Shown: positions 53,664 through 63,078, counted from the first letter of the stretch. The stretch is DNA of 64,000 nucleotides from UBA4421 sp002470275 (GCA_913052345.1 CAJXDR010000007.1:1-64000); one strand, 5' to 3'. The notes: generated by a model not told the origin, from the letters alone. Numbers and translations: made by a program.

Positions 53664-54566
53664 CTAAGCGTGGGTGCGGTCACCGTCTTTGCATAGCTCG
53701 GGCTGGGCATCCTGATGAGCGAGTTGGGACATAATCATCCCCCCCAGCATCAGGGCACAGCCGAACATCTGCCGGGGCGTCAGCCATTCATCCAGAATCA
53801 AATAGCCCCCGAGGGCACCGAAAACTGCCTCGAGACTGAGGATAATAGCCGCATGGGAAGGGTTGGCATCCGCCTGTGCAATAACCTGCAGGGTATAGGC
53901 GACACCAACCGTCAGGATACCGGCATAGGCCAGGGTGGGCGCAGCGTTGATGATCCCAACGGAGGTCGTCACTTCGTCGGTCAGCGTTAGGGACACAAAC
54001 AGACCCAGAGTGCCACACACCAAGAATTGTCCCACGGCCAGTAACAGCCCAGAGACCCGACGTGCAAAGTGATCGATCACCAGAATATGCACTGCCCAAA
54101 CAACTGCACCCAGCAGCTGTAAGGCGTCCCCATAACCAAGACGGTAAGACTCATTGAACCCCAAGAGCACCAGCCCGACGGCAGCCAACGCGCCGCCCAA
54201 CCAGGTCATTCGCCCAGTTTTGATGCCCAGAGCGATGCCCATAACCGGCACAAAGACCATATACAGCCCGGTTATAAAACCCGCATTCGATGCCGTTGTA
54301 TAGAGCAGGCCGACCTGCTGAAAGGCAGAGGCACAAAATAGAACGATGCCTAGCGTGAGGGAGCCCCAAAAAAGAGATTCGTGCTGATCTGCTGAGAGAT
54401 TGAGGCGGGACCACATCCACCAGATAACGGGCAGAAGGCTTGCCGCCCCCAATAAGAACCTTAGACCGATAAAGGCAAAGGGCCCCAGGTGCGTCATGCC
54501 CAAGATCTGCGCCACGAAGCCGAAGCCCCATATCACCGCCGTCACCAGAAGCAAGATGTTAGCCAA
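53664..54566 (-). CDS. EamA/DMT-family permease
   Basis: A 300-residue transporter with about ten membrane helices in two EamA repeats (VTAVIWGFGFVAQILGM near the start; second repeat from about 150). C-terminal AIILSLEAVFGALGGYLILDEWLTPRQMFG is typical. The substrate is unknown. It lies on the nqr strand, 54 bp downstream of nqrF, in the position often held by apbE or nqrM elsewhere. It is probably unrelated to NQR function. Confidence 0.88.
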   Translation of the reverse strand: MANILLLVTAVIWGFGFVAQILGMTHLGPFAFIGLRFLLGAASLLPVIWWMWSRLNLSADQHESLFWGSLTLGIVLFCASAFQQVGLLYTTASNAGFITGLYMVFVPVMGIALGIKTGRMTWLGGALAAVGLVLLGFNESYRLGYGDALQLLGAVVWAVHILVIDHFARRVSGLLLAVGQFLVCGTLGLFVSLTLTDEVTTSVGIINAAPTLAYAGILTVGVAYTLQVIAQADANPSHAAIILSLEAVFGALGGYLILDEWLTPRQMFGCALMLGGMIMSQLAHQDAQPELCKDGDRTHA

Positions 54567-54620
54567 AGAATGCTCCCGGCCCAGGCAGCGTTGACCCCAA
54601 GGCGCGGCTAGGCGCCTGCG

Positions 54621-55853
54621 CTAACCGCCAAAGTCGTCAAAGGCAATGTTTTCAGGCTCAACACCCAAATCTTCGAGCATGTTCTGAACAGCCTGAGCCA
54701 TCATTGGCGGGCCACACATGTAGAACTCACAATCTTCAGGCGATGGATGGTTTTTAAGATAGTTTTCAAAGACCACGTTATGGATGAAGCCGGTATAACC
54801 GTCCCAGTTATCCTCTTCTAAGGGGTCCGATAGCGCCACATGGAAATCGAAGTTCTCATTCTTCGCAGCAAGCTCTTCAAACTCTTCGGTATAGAACATC
54901 TCCCGCAAAGATCGAGCGCCATACCAGTAGCTCATCTTGGTTTGGGTTCCCTTGCGCTTTAGCTCATCAAAAATATGCGAGCGAAGTGGGGCCATGCCTG
55001 CACCGCCACCGATCCAGATTTTCTCTGCAGGCGTATCCTTAACAAAGAAGTCCCCATAAGGCCCGAAGACCGTTACCTTGTCCCCGGGCTTGAGGTTCGC
55101 GATATACGAGGTCATTGCGCCAGGGGGCAGATGGTTCATTCGAGGAGGTGGAGGCGATACCCGAATATTGAACTTAAGGATGCCTCGCTCTTCTGGATAA
55201 TTGGCCATGGAATAGGCGCGAATCGTGGTTTCTTTTACATCGGATTCCAGGTCCCAGAAGTTAAACTTATCCCAGTCTTCTCGGTACTCCTCCTGCACGT
55301 CTATGCTCGACCAGGACATTTTATAGGGGGGGATTTCTAGCTGGACATAGCCGCCGGCACGAAAAGCAACGTCCGCGCCCTCCGGCAGCTTTAAATTCAG
55401 CTCTTTGATCATCGAAGCAACGTTAGGATTTGAGGTCACCTCGCATTCCCAGCGTTGCACGCCCAGGGCGTCGTCTGGCACCTCGATTTTGAGGTCCTGC
55501 TTCACTGCAACCTGGCAGGAAAGACGCCAGCTATCGGAAATTTCACCGCGATTGAAGTGCCCCTCTTCGGTGGCCAGGATACTGCCGCCGCCCTCCAGGA
55601 CGCGGCACCGGCATTGAGCACAGGTTCCTCCGCCACCACACGCACTGGCCAGAAATACCCCCTGTGCGGCTAACGTGCCCAATAGCTTCCCTCCGGCCGG
55701 TACTTCGATGGCCTTCTCTGGGTCGTCATTGATGAGAATAGTCACGTTTCCTGAACTCACGAGGCGCGAACGAGCAAACAAGATCATTGCCACCAGAGCC
55801 ACTACCGTTACGGTAAACATGACCACTCCGAGCAAAACCGTTGTATCCAACAT
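54621..55853 (-). CDS. nqrF: Na+-translocating NADH:quinone reductase subunit F
   Basis: The NADH-oxidising subunit. One N-terminal membrane helix (about 5-25) is followed by a [2Fe-2S] domain with Cys72, 78, 81 and 113 (ACGGGGTCAQC; LSCQV). FAD (RAYSMANYP) and NADH (GAGMAPLRSHIFDEL) domains follow. The protein ends AFDDFGG, typical of NqrF. At 410 residues it has the usual length. It is the last gene of the operon. Confidence 0.97.
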   Translation of the reverse strand: MLDTTVLLGVVMFTVTVVALVAMILFARSRLVSSGNVTILINDDPEKAIEVPAGGKLLGTLAAQGVFLASACGGGGTCAQCRCRVLEGGGSILATEEGHFNRGEISDSWRLSCQVAVKQDLKIEVPDDALGVQRWECEVTSNPNVASMIKELNLKLPEGADVAFRAGGYVQLEIPPYKMSWSSIDVQEEYREDWDKFNFWDLESDVKETTIRAYSMANYPEERGILKFNIRVSPPPPRMNHLPPGAMTSYIANLKPGDKVTVFGPYGDFFVKDTPAEKIWIGGGAGMAPLRSHIFDELKRKGTQTKMSYWYGARSLREMFYTEEFEELAAKNENFDFHVALSDPLEEDNWDGYTGFIHNVVFENYLKNHPSPEDCEFYMCGPPMMAQAVQNMLEDLGVEPENIAFDDFGG

Positions 55854-55868
55854 ATTGTCTCCTAAACG

Positions 55869-56477
55869 CTAAATATCAATGCCGCCGAACGACATAAAGC
55901 ACATGCTGATCAATCCCACAGAAATAAAGGTGATGCCAAGACCGCGCAGCCCTTCTGGCACATCGCTGTACTTGAGCTTCTCGCGGACGCCCGCCAGGGC
56001 GGTTATCGCCAACGCCCAACCCACACCCGCGCCAAGACCGAAGACAACGCTTTCGCCGAAAGTCTGATCCTGGTCGATCATCATCAGCGAGGCGCCTAAA
56101 ATTGCGCAGTTCACGGTGATTAGGGGCAGAAAGACACCCAGTGCGTTGTATAGCGCGGGGACGTATTTATCTAACACCATTTCAAGTATTTGAACCATGG
56201 CGGCTATGACCCCGATGTAGGACAGGAGGCCCAGAAAACTGAGGTCCACGTCCGGGAAGCCGGCCCAGGCCAGAGCCCCTTCTCTGAGGAGCAAATTAAA
56301 AATCAGGTTATTAACGGGCACCGTGATCGCCAGCACCACCACCACAGCCACCCCCAGCCCAATGGCGGTGGAGATTTTCTTAGAGATCGCGATAAAGGTG
56401 CACATGCCCAGAAAAAAGGTTAGCGCCATATTCTCGATGAATACCGCTCGCACGAAGATACCTAGGTAATGTTCCAC
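55869..56477 (-). CDS. nqrE: Na+-translocating NADH:quinone reductase subunit E
   Basis: A 202-residue integral membrane subunit with six helices, homologous to NqrD. MEHYLGIFVRAVFIENMALTFFLGMC opens it, and the conserved Cys that, with NqrD, holds the membrane iron centre is in this region. NCAILGASLMM is conserved. It shares one base with nqrD upstream and is 15 bp from nqrF. Confidence 0.97.
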   Translation of the reverse strand: MEHYLGIFVRAVFIENMALTFFLGMCTFIAISKKISTAIGLGVAVVVVLAITVPVNNLIFNLLLREGALAWAGFPDVDLSFLGLLSYIGVIAAMVQILEMVLDKYVPALYNALGVFLPLITVNCAILGASLMMIDQDQTFGESVVFGLGAGVGWALAITALAGVREKLKYSDVPEGLRGLGITFISVGLISMCFMSFGGIDI

Positions 56478-57139
56478 TAAAGGGCCCTCTCGTACTGGGT
56501 ATTCGGCGCTATTTCATATTCGGCTTCTTCCACCTGCTCGGTTTTCCATGCCCTGATGGCCCAGATAAAGAGGCCAATAATGAAAAACGCGCTTGGCGCG
56601 AGCAGTAACAACCCGTTGGGCAGGTACCAACCCCCGTTGGCGATGGTTGGAATAATTTCATACCCCAACAATGTGCCCGATCCAAGAGGCTCTCGGATCA
56701 GGGCAACGCCGATCAGAATGACGCTGTAGCCCAGCGCGTTGCCAAACCCGTCAAGCGCCGACAGCCAGGGTCCATTCTGCATAGCAAAGGCCTCTGCTCG
56801 GCCCATCACGATGCAGTTGGTGATGATAAGACCCACGAAAACCGAAAGGCTTTTAGAGATATCGTAGGCAACAGCCTGCAGCACCTGATCGACCACGATC
56901 ACCAAGGAGGAAATGATCGTCATCTGGACGATGATCCTGATATTGGTGGGCACGTGGTTGCGCACCAAAGAAACGGCGAGGTTTGACAGGGTACAGACGA
57001 AAATCACGGCAGCACACATGACCAGGGTGGTGGCCATATTAATCGTTACAGCCAGAGCCGAGCAGATGCCCAGTACCTGAAGCGCTATAGGATTGTTGTT
57101 GAAAATCGGATCGATCAGAACTTCTTTCTGCGTGGCCAT
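56477..57139 (-). CDS. nqrD: Na+-translocating NADH:quinone reductase subunit D
   Basis: A 220-residue membrane subunit. It opens MATQKEVLIDPIFNNNPIALQVLGICSALAVTINM, and TNCIVMGRAEAFAMQNGPWLSALDGFGNALGYS is conserved. The Cys residues in the ICSAL and NCIVMG half-helices are those that line the iron site and cation path. It is three bases from nqrC. Confidence 0.97.
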   Translation of the reverse strand: MATQKEVLIDPIFNNNPIALQVLGICSALAVTINMATTLVMCAAVIFVCTLSNLAVSLVRNHVPTNIRIIVQMTIISSLVIVVDQVLQAVAYDISKSLSVFVGLIITNCIVMGRAEAFAMQNGPWLSALDGFGNALGYSVILIGVALIREPLGSGTLLGYEIIPTIANGGWYLPNGLLLLAPSAFFIIGLFIWAIRAWKTEQVEEAEYEIAPNTQYERAL

Positions 57140-57142
57140 GCT

Positions 57143-57991
57143 CTACCCCCTTGCCAGGCCGTTGATCTTGAGACGCTCAATGTAGGGACCAAAACCCCCT
57201 TCACCCGCCCAAAAGTTCACCAGATTCTGTACCCCGCGAGTGGTAAAGGTTGCCCCACTCAGCGCGTCCACCTCGTAACTTGCCGCCACGCTGCTGGCAG
57301 GAGAACGCTGCTTAACCAGGCGAACCGCAGGCTTCCCGTTTTCATCAAACAGTCTCACCCCTCGCCACGCGGCCTTCCAGTTCCCGTTATCTACCTCGCC
57401 ACCGAGTCCCGGCGTTTCTTTATGGTTATAAAAGCCCAGGCCCGTAATGGTATTTAGATCGCTATCCAGAGCCAGGTATCCGTAAAGGGTACCCCAGAGA
57501 CCATATCCCCGAACGGGGATCACCAGCTTCTCCAAGCCCGTGGGACCCGTTTTTAGATAAACCAGCGAGATATTTTCCCGCCGGCGTAAGGTCGCTATGT
57601 CTTCTTCTGTCCCAAGAGAGACCGATTGGCTAGGGCTGCCTGCCGCCTTGATCGGATCGTAGCTAGCGACGTCTACGGCATCGTCGACGTATTCTCCGGT
57701 ATCCAGATTTACCGCCCTGACCGTAAACTCGGAGAACAGCTCATCCACGGATTCGCCCTCGGGCCCCACCACGCTATCAGCAGCGAGCATACCCGCCGCG
57801 CGTAAAATATTTTTCTTCTGATCGAGGATCTTATTCTCTTGCTGGATCGGCTTAAGCATCACCGCCAGGCTTGAGACGACAACGGAGCAGACCAAGCACA
57901 AGGCCACCGCAATAAGAAAGGTATTCCCCAGACTATCCCTATTCGTACTAGCCACGAGCAAGCCTCCGTTTAATATTCGACTGCACCACAA
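57143..57991 (-). CDS. nqrC: Na+-translocating NADH:quinone reductase subunit C
   Basis: A 282-residue subunit with an N-terminal membrane helix and a periplasmic FMN domain. FMN is bound covalently to the threonine of SGATFTTRGVQNLV (near residue 245). This is the last Thr in the S(T)GAT motif, which needs ApbE to attach. GETPGLGGEVDN-like sequence (KETPGLGGEVDNGNWK) is conserved. It overlaps nqrB by 44 bases; an ATG-region start further in is possible. Homologues begin near SNTRDSLGNTF, so the first ten residues are uncertain. Confidence 0.95.
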   Translation of the reverse strand: MWCSRILNGGLLVASTNRDSLGNTFLIAVALCLVCSVVVSSLAVMLKPIQQENKILDQKKNILRAAGMLAADSVVGPEGESVDELFSEFTVRAVNLDTGEYVDDAVDVASYDPIKAAGSPSQSVSLGTEEDIATLRRRENISLVYLKTGPTGLEKLVIPVRGYGLWGTLYGYLALDSDLNTITGLGFYNHKETPGLGGEVDNGNWKAAWRGVRLFDENGKPAVRLVKQRSPASSVAASYEVDALSGATFTTRGVQNLVNFWAGEGGFGPYIERLKINGLARG

Positions 57992-59153
57992 AGTGATCGA
58001 TCAACGGTGCGAAGAGATTTCCAAAGAGAATGGCGAGCATCATGCCCTCTGGGAACGCCGGGTTTACAACCCGAATCAGAACGCACATAAATCCAATCAA
58101 AATGCCGTAGAACCATCGACCGTCATTGGTCATGGCAGCGGAAACCGGGTCCGTCGCCATGAACACCATGCCGAAAGCAAAGCCGCCCAGGACCAGGTGC
58201 CAATAGAAGGGCATGTCAAACATCGGGTTAGACGATGGAATAAGGTTGAACAGGGACGAGGTCAGCAGCATGCCCAAAAACACACCCGACATGACCCGCC
58301 AAGATGCAATGCGGGTGGCACAGAGCAAGACGGCCGCGATCAAAATCGCAAGGGTTGATGTCTCGCCCATGGACCCGGGCATATTGCCAAGGAAGGCGGA
58401 TATCCAATCCACGCCATAGGGCTCACCAATCGCCGCATTACCCAGCGGCGTCGCTTGCGTCCAGCCATCTACGGCAACCCAGACTGCGTCACCGGACATT
58501 TGCGCGGGATAGGCAAAGTAGAGAAAGGCTCTGCCGGTCAATGCTGGATTAAGGAAGTTCTTCCCAGTTCCACCAAAGACTTCTTTAGCAATCACCACAC
58601 CAAAAATGACACCCAGAGCGGCCATCCAGAGCGGAATCGAAGGCGGTAGCGTTAACGTGAACAGGATGGAGGTGACGAAGTAGCCCTCATTCACCTCGTG
58701 GCCCCGCTTGGCCGCGAACCAGACTTCGAAGGCAATACCCGCAAGAAATACCGTTATATAAAGCGGAACGAAGTAAGCGAGTCCATGTATCAGGCAATCC
58801 CATATGCTGGACGGGTCAAAACCGATGAGGCCGTTGACAAAGATACCTCGCCATCCGTCTATGGAAGTTTGACCCAGGGCCTGCATGGCCTCGTTGGCGT
58901 TCAGGCCAACGAAATAACTGCCAACAAACACCGGAATAAAGGCGCACAGCCAGACCGTAATCATGATGCGCTTTAAGTCCAAGCTGTCTCGGACATGGGA
59001 AGCGCCATCCGTTATCTTCCCTGGGGTATATAACGCCGTGTCGATGGCCTCATAGGCTGGGTAAAGCGCGTGAAGCCGCCCGCCCTTTTCAAAATGGGGT
59101 GCAATATCGTCCAGATACGACCTCAATCCCATGGGCTTAGCCCTCCTTCTCAA
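57948..59153 (-). CDS. nqrB: Na+-translocating NADH:quinone reductase subunit B
   Basis: A 401-residue subunit with about ten helices that carries covalent FMN and riboflavin. The FMN threonine is in WTQATPLGNAAIG. GLRSYLDDIAPHFEKGGRLHALYPAYEAIDTALYTPG is the typical N-terminus, so the first residues (MRRRAKPM) may not be used and translation may begin at the following Met. LVLGGFAFGMVFMATDPVSAAMTNDGRW is diagnostic. It overlaps nqrA by 17 bases. Confidence 0.96.
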   Translation of the reverse strand: MRRRAKPMGLRSYLDDIAPHFEKGGRLHALYPAYEAIDTALYTPGKITDGASHVRDSLDLKRIMITVWLCAFIPVFVGSYFVGLNANEAMQALGQTSIDGWRGIFVNGLIGFDPSSIWDCLIHGLAYFVPLYITVFLAGIAFEVWFAAKRGHEVNEGYFVTSILFTLTLPPSIPLWMAALGVIFGVVIAKEVFGGTGKNFLNPALTGRAFLYFAYPAQMSGDAVWVAVDGWTQATPLGNAAIGEPYGVDWISAFLGNMPGSMGETSTLAILIAAVLLCATRIASWRVMSGVFLGMLLTSSLFNLIPSSNPMFDMPFYWHLVLGGFAFGMVFMATDPVSAAMTNDGRWFYGILIGFMCVLIRVVNPAFPEGMMLAILFGNLFAPLIDHFVVQSNIKRRLARG

Positions 59154-60489
59154 TTTGAGTCAGCATATCTCTTAGCACGGGTCCGTATTCATATTTGCCT
59201 GGACAAACATAGGTACACAGCGCCACATCCTCTTCATCTAATTCCAGGCAACCCAGCTCTATCGCTTTCTCGACATCGCCGACCAGCAGGCTTCGCATTA
59301 GTTGCGTAGCCAAGATATCCATGGGGATCACGGCGTCGTAGGTACCAATCGGCACCATGGCGCGTGTGCTGCCGTTGGTCGAGGTGGTAAAGGAAACCGT
59401 CTTCTCGCCAATCCACTTGGAGAGAAATGCGGGAAAAACTGAGTGCCGATTGGCACCAGGGCGGAGGTAGCCCAGTACCTTGCGCTCTCTGTCCTCGGTA
59501 ACAACGGAGACCTGCTGATGATACCGGCCCAGAAAAGCCCTTTGGCCAATGGCGGTGTTTCCCGCAAGCACGGATCCGGAAATAATACGTTGTTCACCCT
59601 GAACCAGTTCTCCAGCGGTAAGCTCTTCAAGGTTCGCTCCCAGCCGCGTGCGAAGCAGTCGAGGTCGCTCGACGCCCGGACCTGCCAACGAAACAACGCG
59701 CTCGGTCATGATGCTGCCGTGCAGAAAGAGATGGCCTATGGCGATCACATCTTGGTAGCCAATAAACCAAACGGTCTTGTTAGCACTGACCGGGTCTACA
59801 AAATGGATGTGCGTGCCCGGGAGACCAGCTGGATGACTGCCCTGGAACGCATGGTATTGAACCTGATCGCCTGCAACATCGTATGGGTCGCTTCCCTGAT
59901 TACCACAAACATGCACCTGCCCTTCGGTCAATACCGAGAGCAATCTGACGCCTGTCAGAAACAAATCACGGTGCGCGTTGATCACCACATTGGCATCCGC
60001 GGCCAGCGGGTTGGTATCTATAGCGGTCACAAAGATGGCCCGGGGTGAGGAGTCCGGGGAAGGAATTTTTGAGTAGGGTCGAGTTCGAAGGGCCGTCCAG
60101 CTTCCACTCTGCACGAGCTGCTGCTTGATCGTGTCGGCATCCAGGCCAACGATGTCCTCTTTGCTGTAGGCGTTAAAACCTCGCTCGCTGCCTTGCTCTT
60201 CGTCCTCAACGTCGATGACCAAACTGATGAAGACTCTTTTAGCCCCTCGGTTGATGCTGCTTACGCGACCAGACGCCGGTGCCACGAACTCTACGCCAGC
60301 CGTTTTTTTGTCGGTAAAGAGCAACTGACCCTTCACCACGGAGTCCCCTTCGTTCACCACCATGGTTGGCTTCATGCCAGGGTAATCTTGCCCGAGGAGG
60401 GCAACGCTTCGTACTGGGCGTGCGTCCTCGATCTCCTGTTCCGGCTCTCCGGCAATAGGTAAATCGAGGCCTTTCCTAATTTTGATCAT
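59137..60489 (-). CDS. nqrA: Na+-translocating NADH:quinone reductase subunit A
   Basis: The first gene of the operon, 450 residues, encoding the cytoplasmic quinone-associated subunit. MIKIRKGLDLPIAGEPEQEIEDARPVRSVALLGQDYPGMKPTMVV is the classic start of the family. Domains similar to RnfC follow, without Fe-S Cys motifs. The C-terminus CTYVCPGKYEYGPVLRDMLTQIEKEG is conserved. AGGGA precedes the ATG. The enzyme pumps Na+ while passing electrons from NADH to ubiquinone. Confidence 0.97.
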   Translation of the reverse strand: MIKIRKGLDLPIAGEPEQEIEDARPVRSVALLGQDYPGMKPTMVVNEGDSVVKGQLLFTDKKTAGVEFVAPASGRVSSINRGAKRVFISLVIDVEDEEQGSERGFNAYSKEDIVGLDADTIKQQLVQSGSWTALRTRPYSKIPSPDSSPRAIFVTAIDTNPLAADANVVINAHRDLFLTGVRLLSVLTEGQVHVCGNQGSDPYDVAGDQVQYHAFQGSHPAGLPGTHIHFVDPVSANKTVWFIGYQDVIAIGHLFLHGSIMTERVVSLAGPGVERPRLLRTRLGANLEELTAGELVQGEQRIISGSVLAGNTAIGQRAFLGRYHQQVSVVTEDRERKVLGYLRPGANRHSVFPAFLSKWIGEKTVSFTTSTNGSTRAMVPIGTYDAVIPMDILATQLMRSLLVGDVEKAIELGCLELDEEDVALCTYVCPGKYEYGPVLRDMLTQIEKEG

Positions 60490-60510
60490 GCGTCCCTATC
60501 TTCAGATCAA

Positions 60511-60536
60511 GGCCCCCCGCCTATTCGCACGGGGCC
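60511..60536. promoter_or_regulatory. Hairpin in the nqrA leader
   Basis: GGCCCC (60511-60516) pairs with GGGGCC (60531-60536) around a 14-base loop, 22 bases upstream of the nqrA ATG. On the minus strand no T run follows, so it is not a standard terminator. It may affect the leader of the nqr transcript or be incidental. Confidence 0.35.
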
Positions 60537-60631
60537 CTATTTCACGACTGTCTTTGTTGTAACCCCTTCTTTGCCGGATCAGGTGCCCGGCCTCTCGTTG
60601 GAACGGATTTAAGAAAGCGGTTCTAGGGAGT

Positions 60632-60656
60632 GTTGAGAAAACTTTCACATCTCAAC
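60632..60656. repeat. Inverted repeat GTTGAGA-N11-TCTCAAC between lpxC and nqrA
   Basis: A perfect 7-bp inverted repeat with an 11-base spacer lies about 145 bases before the nqrA start. The arms and spacing could suit a dimeric repressor or a hairpin. No known regulator motif is matched with confidence. Confidence 0.4.
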
Positions 60657-60775
60657 GACGCCGCCGAGATTATAGGGCCAGGGCCTCTTGATGCCAATGG
60701 AATTGTACCGTCTGGGGCAAGATATCCTTAGACAGGAGCTGACGGCGCCGGGCTGCAGACTGAAGCGTGTCTCGA

Positions 60776-61693
60776 CTAGCGAGTCGCCACGGGCTGAAGG
60801 ATGGGTTGTTCGTCCCTGGACAGGGCCTTGGGATCAAATCCAACCACGTCCCAGGCATCCTCGCAGCGAAGCAGGGCACGCGCCAGCTTGTTGTTCAGCG
60901 CATGACCGGATTTGTACCCGTGGAAGGCACCCAAAATCGGGAGACCCAGCAGGTAAAGGTCCCCGATGGCATCCAAAAGCTTATGCTTCACGAACTCGTC
61001 TTCGTACCGTAGCCCGCCCTCATTGAGGATTTGATCGCGCTCAATCCCCACTGCATTGTCGAGGCTAGAGCCCAGGCACTTGTTGATCGCCTGAGCCTGG
61101 GCCAATTCTTCTTTCAGCCCGAAGGATCTAGCGCCACTGACCTCGTCTACGTAGGAGACGCGAGAAAAATCGAGCTCGCGATATTTTGGATGTCGATTAA
61201 AGACCGGATGGGAAGCGACAAAGGTGTAGCTGGCTTTGAACCCGTTGAAGGGCTTGAGGGATGCTTCGGCGTCTTCCTGTGAAACCTGAATTTCGCGTTT
61301 GATCCGGATGAACTTACGGGCAGCAGCCTGCTCCCGGAGGCCAACGCTCTGAATCATGTCAACAAAGGGCGCCGCGCTCCCGTCTAGAATCGGCACCTCT
61401 TGCCCGGATAGCTCAACAATGAGGTTGTCAATGCCTAGTCCCCACAGAGCCGACATGAGGTGTTCTACTGTGGAAACGTGAACCTGACCGTGGGAAATGC
61501 TGGTGGACAGTGTGGTATCCGATACGTTTTGCGCTTTCGCGGCAACTTGGGGTGATGAGGGAATATCCATTCTCGAGAAGACGATTCCAGTATTGGGTTC
61601 CCCCGGACGTAAGGACATTCTCACCTTTTCCCCGGAATGGACGCCGATACCAATAGCGTGCACGGCCTCTAATATTGTTCGTTGCTTGAGCAT
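60776..61693 (-). CDS. lpxC: UDP-3-O-acyl-N-acetylglucosamine deacetylase
   Basis: The committed zinc-dependent step of lipid A synthesis. The 305-residue protein has the expected ligands: His78 in STVEHLMSALWGLGIDN, His237 and Asp241 in VKHKLLDAIGDLYLLG, and catalytic His264 in FHGYKSGHALNN. The start at 61693 (MLKQRTILEAVHAIG) is preceded by GAGGAAAT. No ftsZ lies upstream and no secA downstream, so it is outside the usual cell-division cluster. Confidence 0.97.
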   Translation of the reverse strand: MLKQRTILEAVHAIGIGVHSGEKVRMSLRPGEPNTGIVFSRMDIPSSPQVAAKAQNVSDTTLSTSISHGQVHVSTVEHLMSALWGLGIDNLIVELSGQEVPILDGSAAPFVDMIQSVGLREQAAARKFIRIKREIQVSQEDAEASLKPFNGFKASYTFVASHPVFNRHPKYRELDFSRVSYVDEVSGARSFGLKEELAQAQAINKCLGSSLDNAVGIERDQILNEGGLRYEDEFVKHKLLDAIGDLYLLGLPILGAFHGYKSGHALNNKLARALLRCEDAWDVVGFDPKALSRDEQPILQPVATR

Positions 61694-62058
61694 TTATTTC
61701 CTCAGCTATTTCTCGCCATCTCCGAACGCCACTCCCGGTGAGAGAAACCGTCCGTACCCTTCATCAGCCAAGGAGTCTACAGAGACCTTCAGATAAAATG
61801 AAGAAACTATGGAGAGAAAAAGGGAGAAAAGTGAAACAAAATGTTTCAATTGTGTCTCCACCGACATGTCGCTTGAGCTCAATTCAGCAGACGCTGACCC
61901 TCATAATTTGATGGAGGCCCGCACACTAAGATAGACACCCTTTGTCTCCCGTCAGCAAAGCCCTTGGAACAGGCGCCTCGCCGCGTCAGAATGTCATGGT
62001 GACCTAACATCGGGTAAGCCGCATTAAACGGTGGTTGGAGGTTCCTAGGTAGTCGATC
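61694..62058. other. 365-bp intergenic region between lpxC and dusA
   Basis: This is a divergent promoter region. It contains no convincing gene. A 6-bp hairpin TGAAAC-N5-GTTTCA at 61832-61848 is the only clear inverted repeat; it sits about 140 bases upstream of lpxC. Its function is unknown. No tRNA or small RNA was recognised. Confidence 0.5.
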
Positions 62059-63078
62059 ATGAATAAGATTGTTTCAGTCGCCCCCATGATGGCATGGACG
62101 GATAAGCATTGCCGGCATCTGCACCGGCTGTATTCGCCTTCTGCCCTGCTTTTCACGGAAATGATCACAACCGGGGCACTTCTTCACGGAGAACAGCTAC
62201 AGCTACTCGATTATGACGCCAGCCAGCATCCGCTGGCGATCCAGCTCGGGGGCAACGAACCAGCAGCCATGGCTGCCTGTGCGGCCCTAGCCGCTGAGCG
62301 CGACTATGACGAGATCAATATCAATGCGGGCTGTCCATCGGATCGGGTGCAAAAAGGCACCTTTGGCGCGTGTCTCATGCGCGAACCCGAGCGCGTCGCC
62401 GCATGTATCCGAGCGATGCGAGACGTTACCCAGCTGCCCATCACCGTGAAGTGCAGAACGGGACTGATGGTCCCTGCTATTCAGGAGGACTTCACGTCGG
62501 ACACCTTCCTACATGATTTCGTTGGCCATGTTCTGGAGGCTGGCTGCGACCGACTGTATCTCCATGCGCGAATCGCGGTGCTCGGCGGCTTAACGCCCGC
62601 ACAGAACAGGGACGTACCGCCGCTAACACCGGAGAAGGGCAAGCGCCTAAAACATCTCTTCCCCTCGCTACCCCTGGTTCTGAACGGCGGCCTGACTGAG
62701 GTGGTGCAGTGCGAAGCAGCCATGGCCTGGGCCGACGGCGTCATGCTGGGCCGGGCGGCCTATCACCAGCCGCGACTCTTGAGTCGACTTGAACAGGTGT
62801 TCTTTGACCCCACCTTCCACACCACCGAAGATCAGATTGTGGCGAGCTACCTCACCTACGTGCACGACCAGCTAGAACGCGGAACGCCCCTTGCCAGCAT
62901 GACCAAGCATCTCCTGCACTGTTTTAATGGGCGACCCGGCGCCAGACGATTTCGCCAGGTGCTCAGCGACCACGCCCGACTGCGGCTGAATGACACGTCG
63001 ATCATCGACGATGCCTTACACCAGATCAATCATCATGGAGCGGATGACTATGCTCGCCAATCTACGGCAGTTATTTAA
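62059..63078 (+). CDS. dusA: tRNA-dihydrouridine synthase A
   Basis: Reduces uridine 20/20a in the D loop of tRNA. The 339-residue TIM-barrel flavoenzyme opens SVAPMMAWTDKHCRHLHRLYSP, typical of DusA. The catalytic Cys92 is in ININAGCPSDRV. KCRTGL, YLHARIAVLGGLTPAQNR and LNGGL are conserved; the insertion after LHAR is characteristic of DusA over DusB/C. It is followed, with a small overlap, by a TerB-like gene. Confidence 0.95.
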   Translation: MNKIVSVAPMMAWTDKHCRHLHRLYSPSALLFTEMITTGALLHGEQLQLLDYDASQHPLAIQLGGNEPAAMAACAALAAERDYDEININAGCPSDRVQKGTFGACLMREPERVAACIRAMRDVTQLPITVKCRTGLMVPAIQEDFTSDTFLHDFVGHVLEAGCDRLYLHARIAVLGGLTPAQNRDVPPLTPEKGKRLKHLFPSLPLVLNGGLTEVVQCEAAMAWADGVMLGRAAYHQPRLLSRLEQVFFDPTFHTTEDQIVASYLTYVHDQLERGTPLASMTKHLLHCFNGRPGARRFRQVLSDHARLRLNDTSIIDDALHQINHHGADDYARQSTAVI

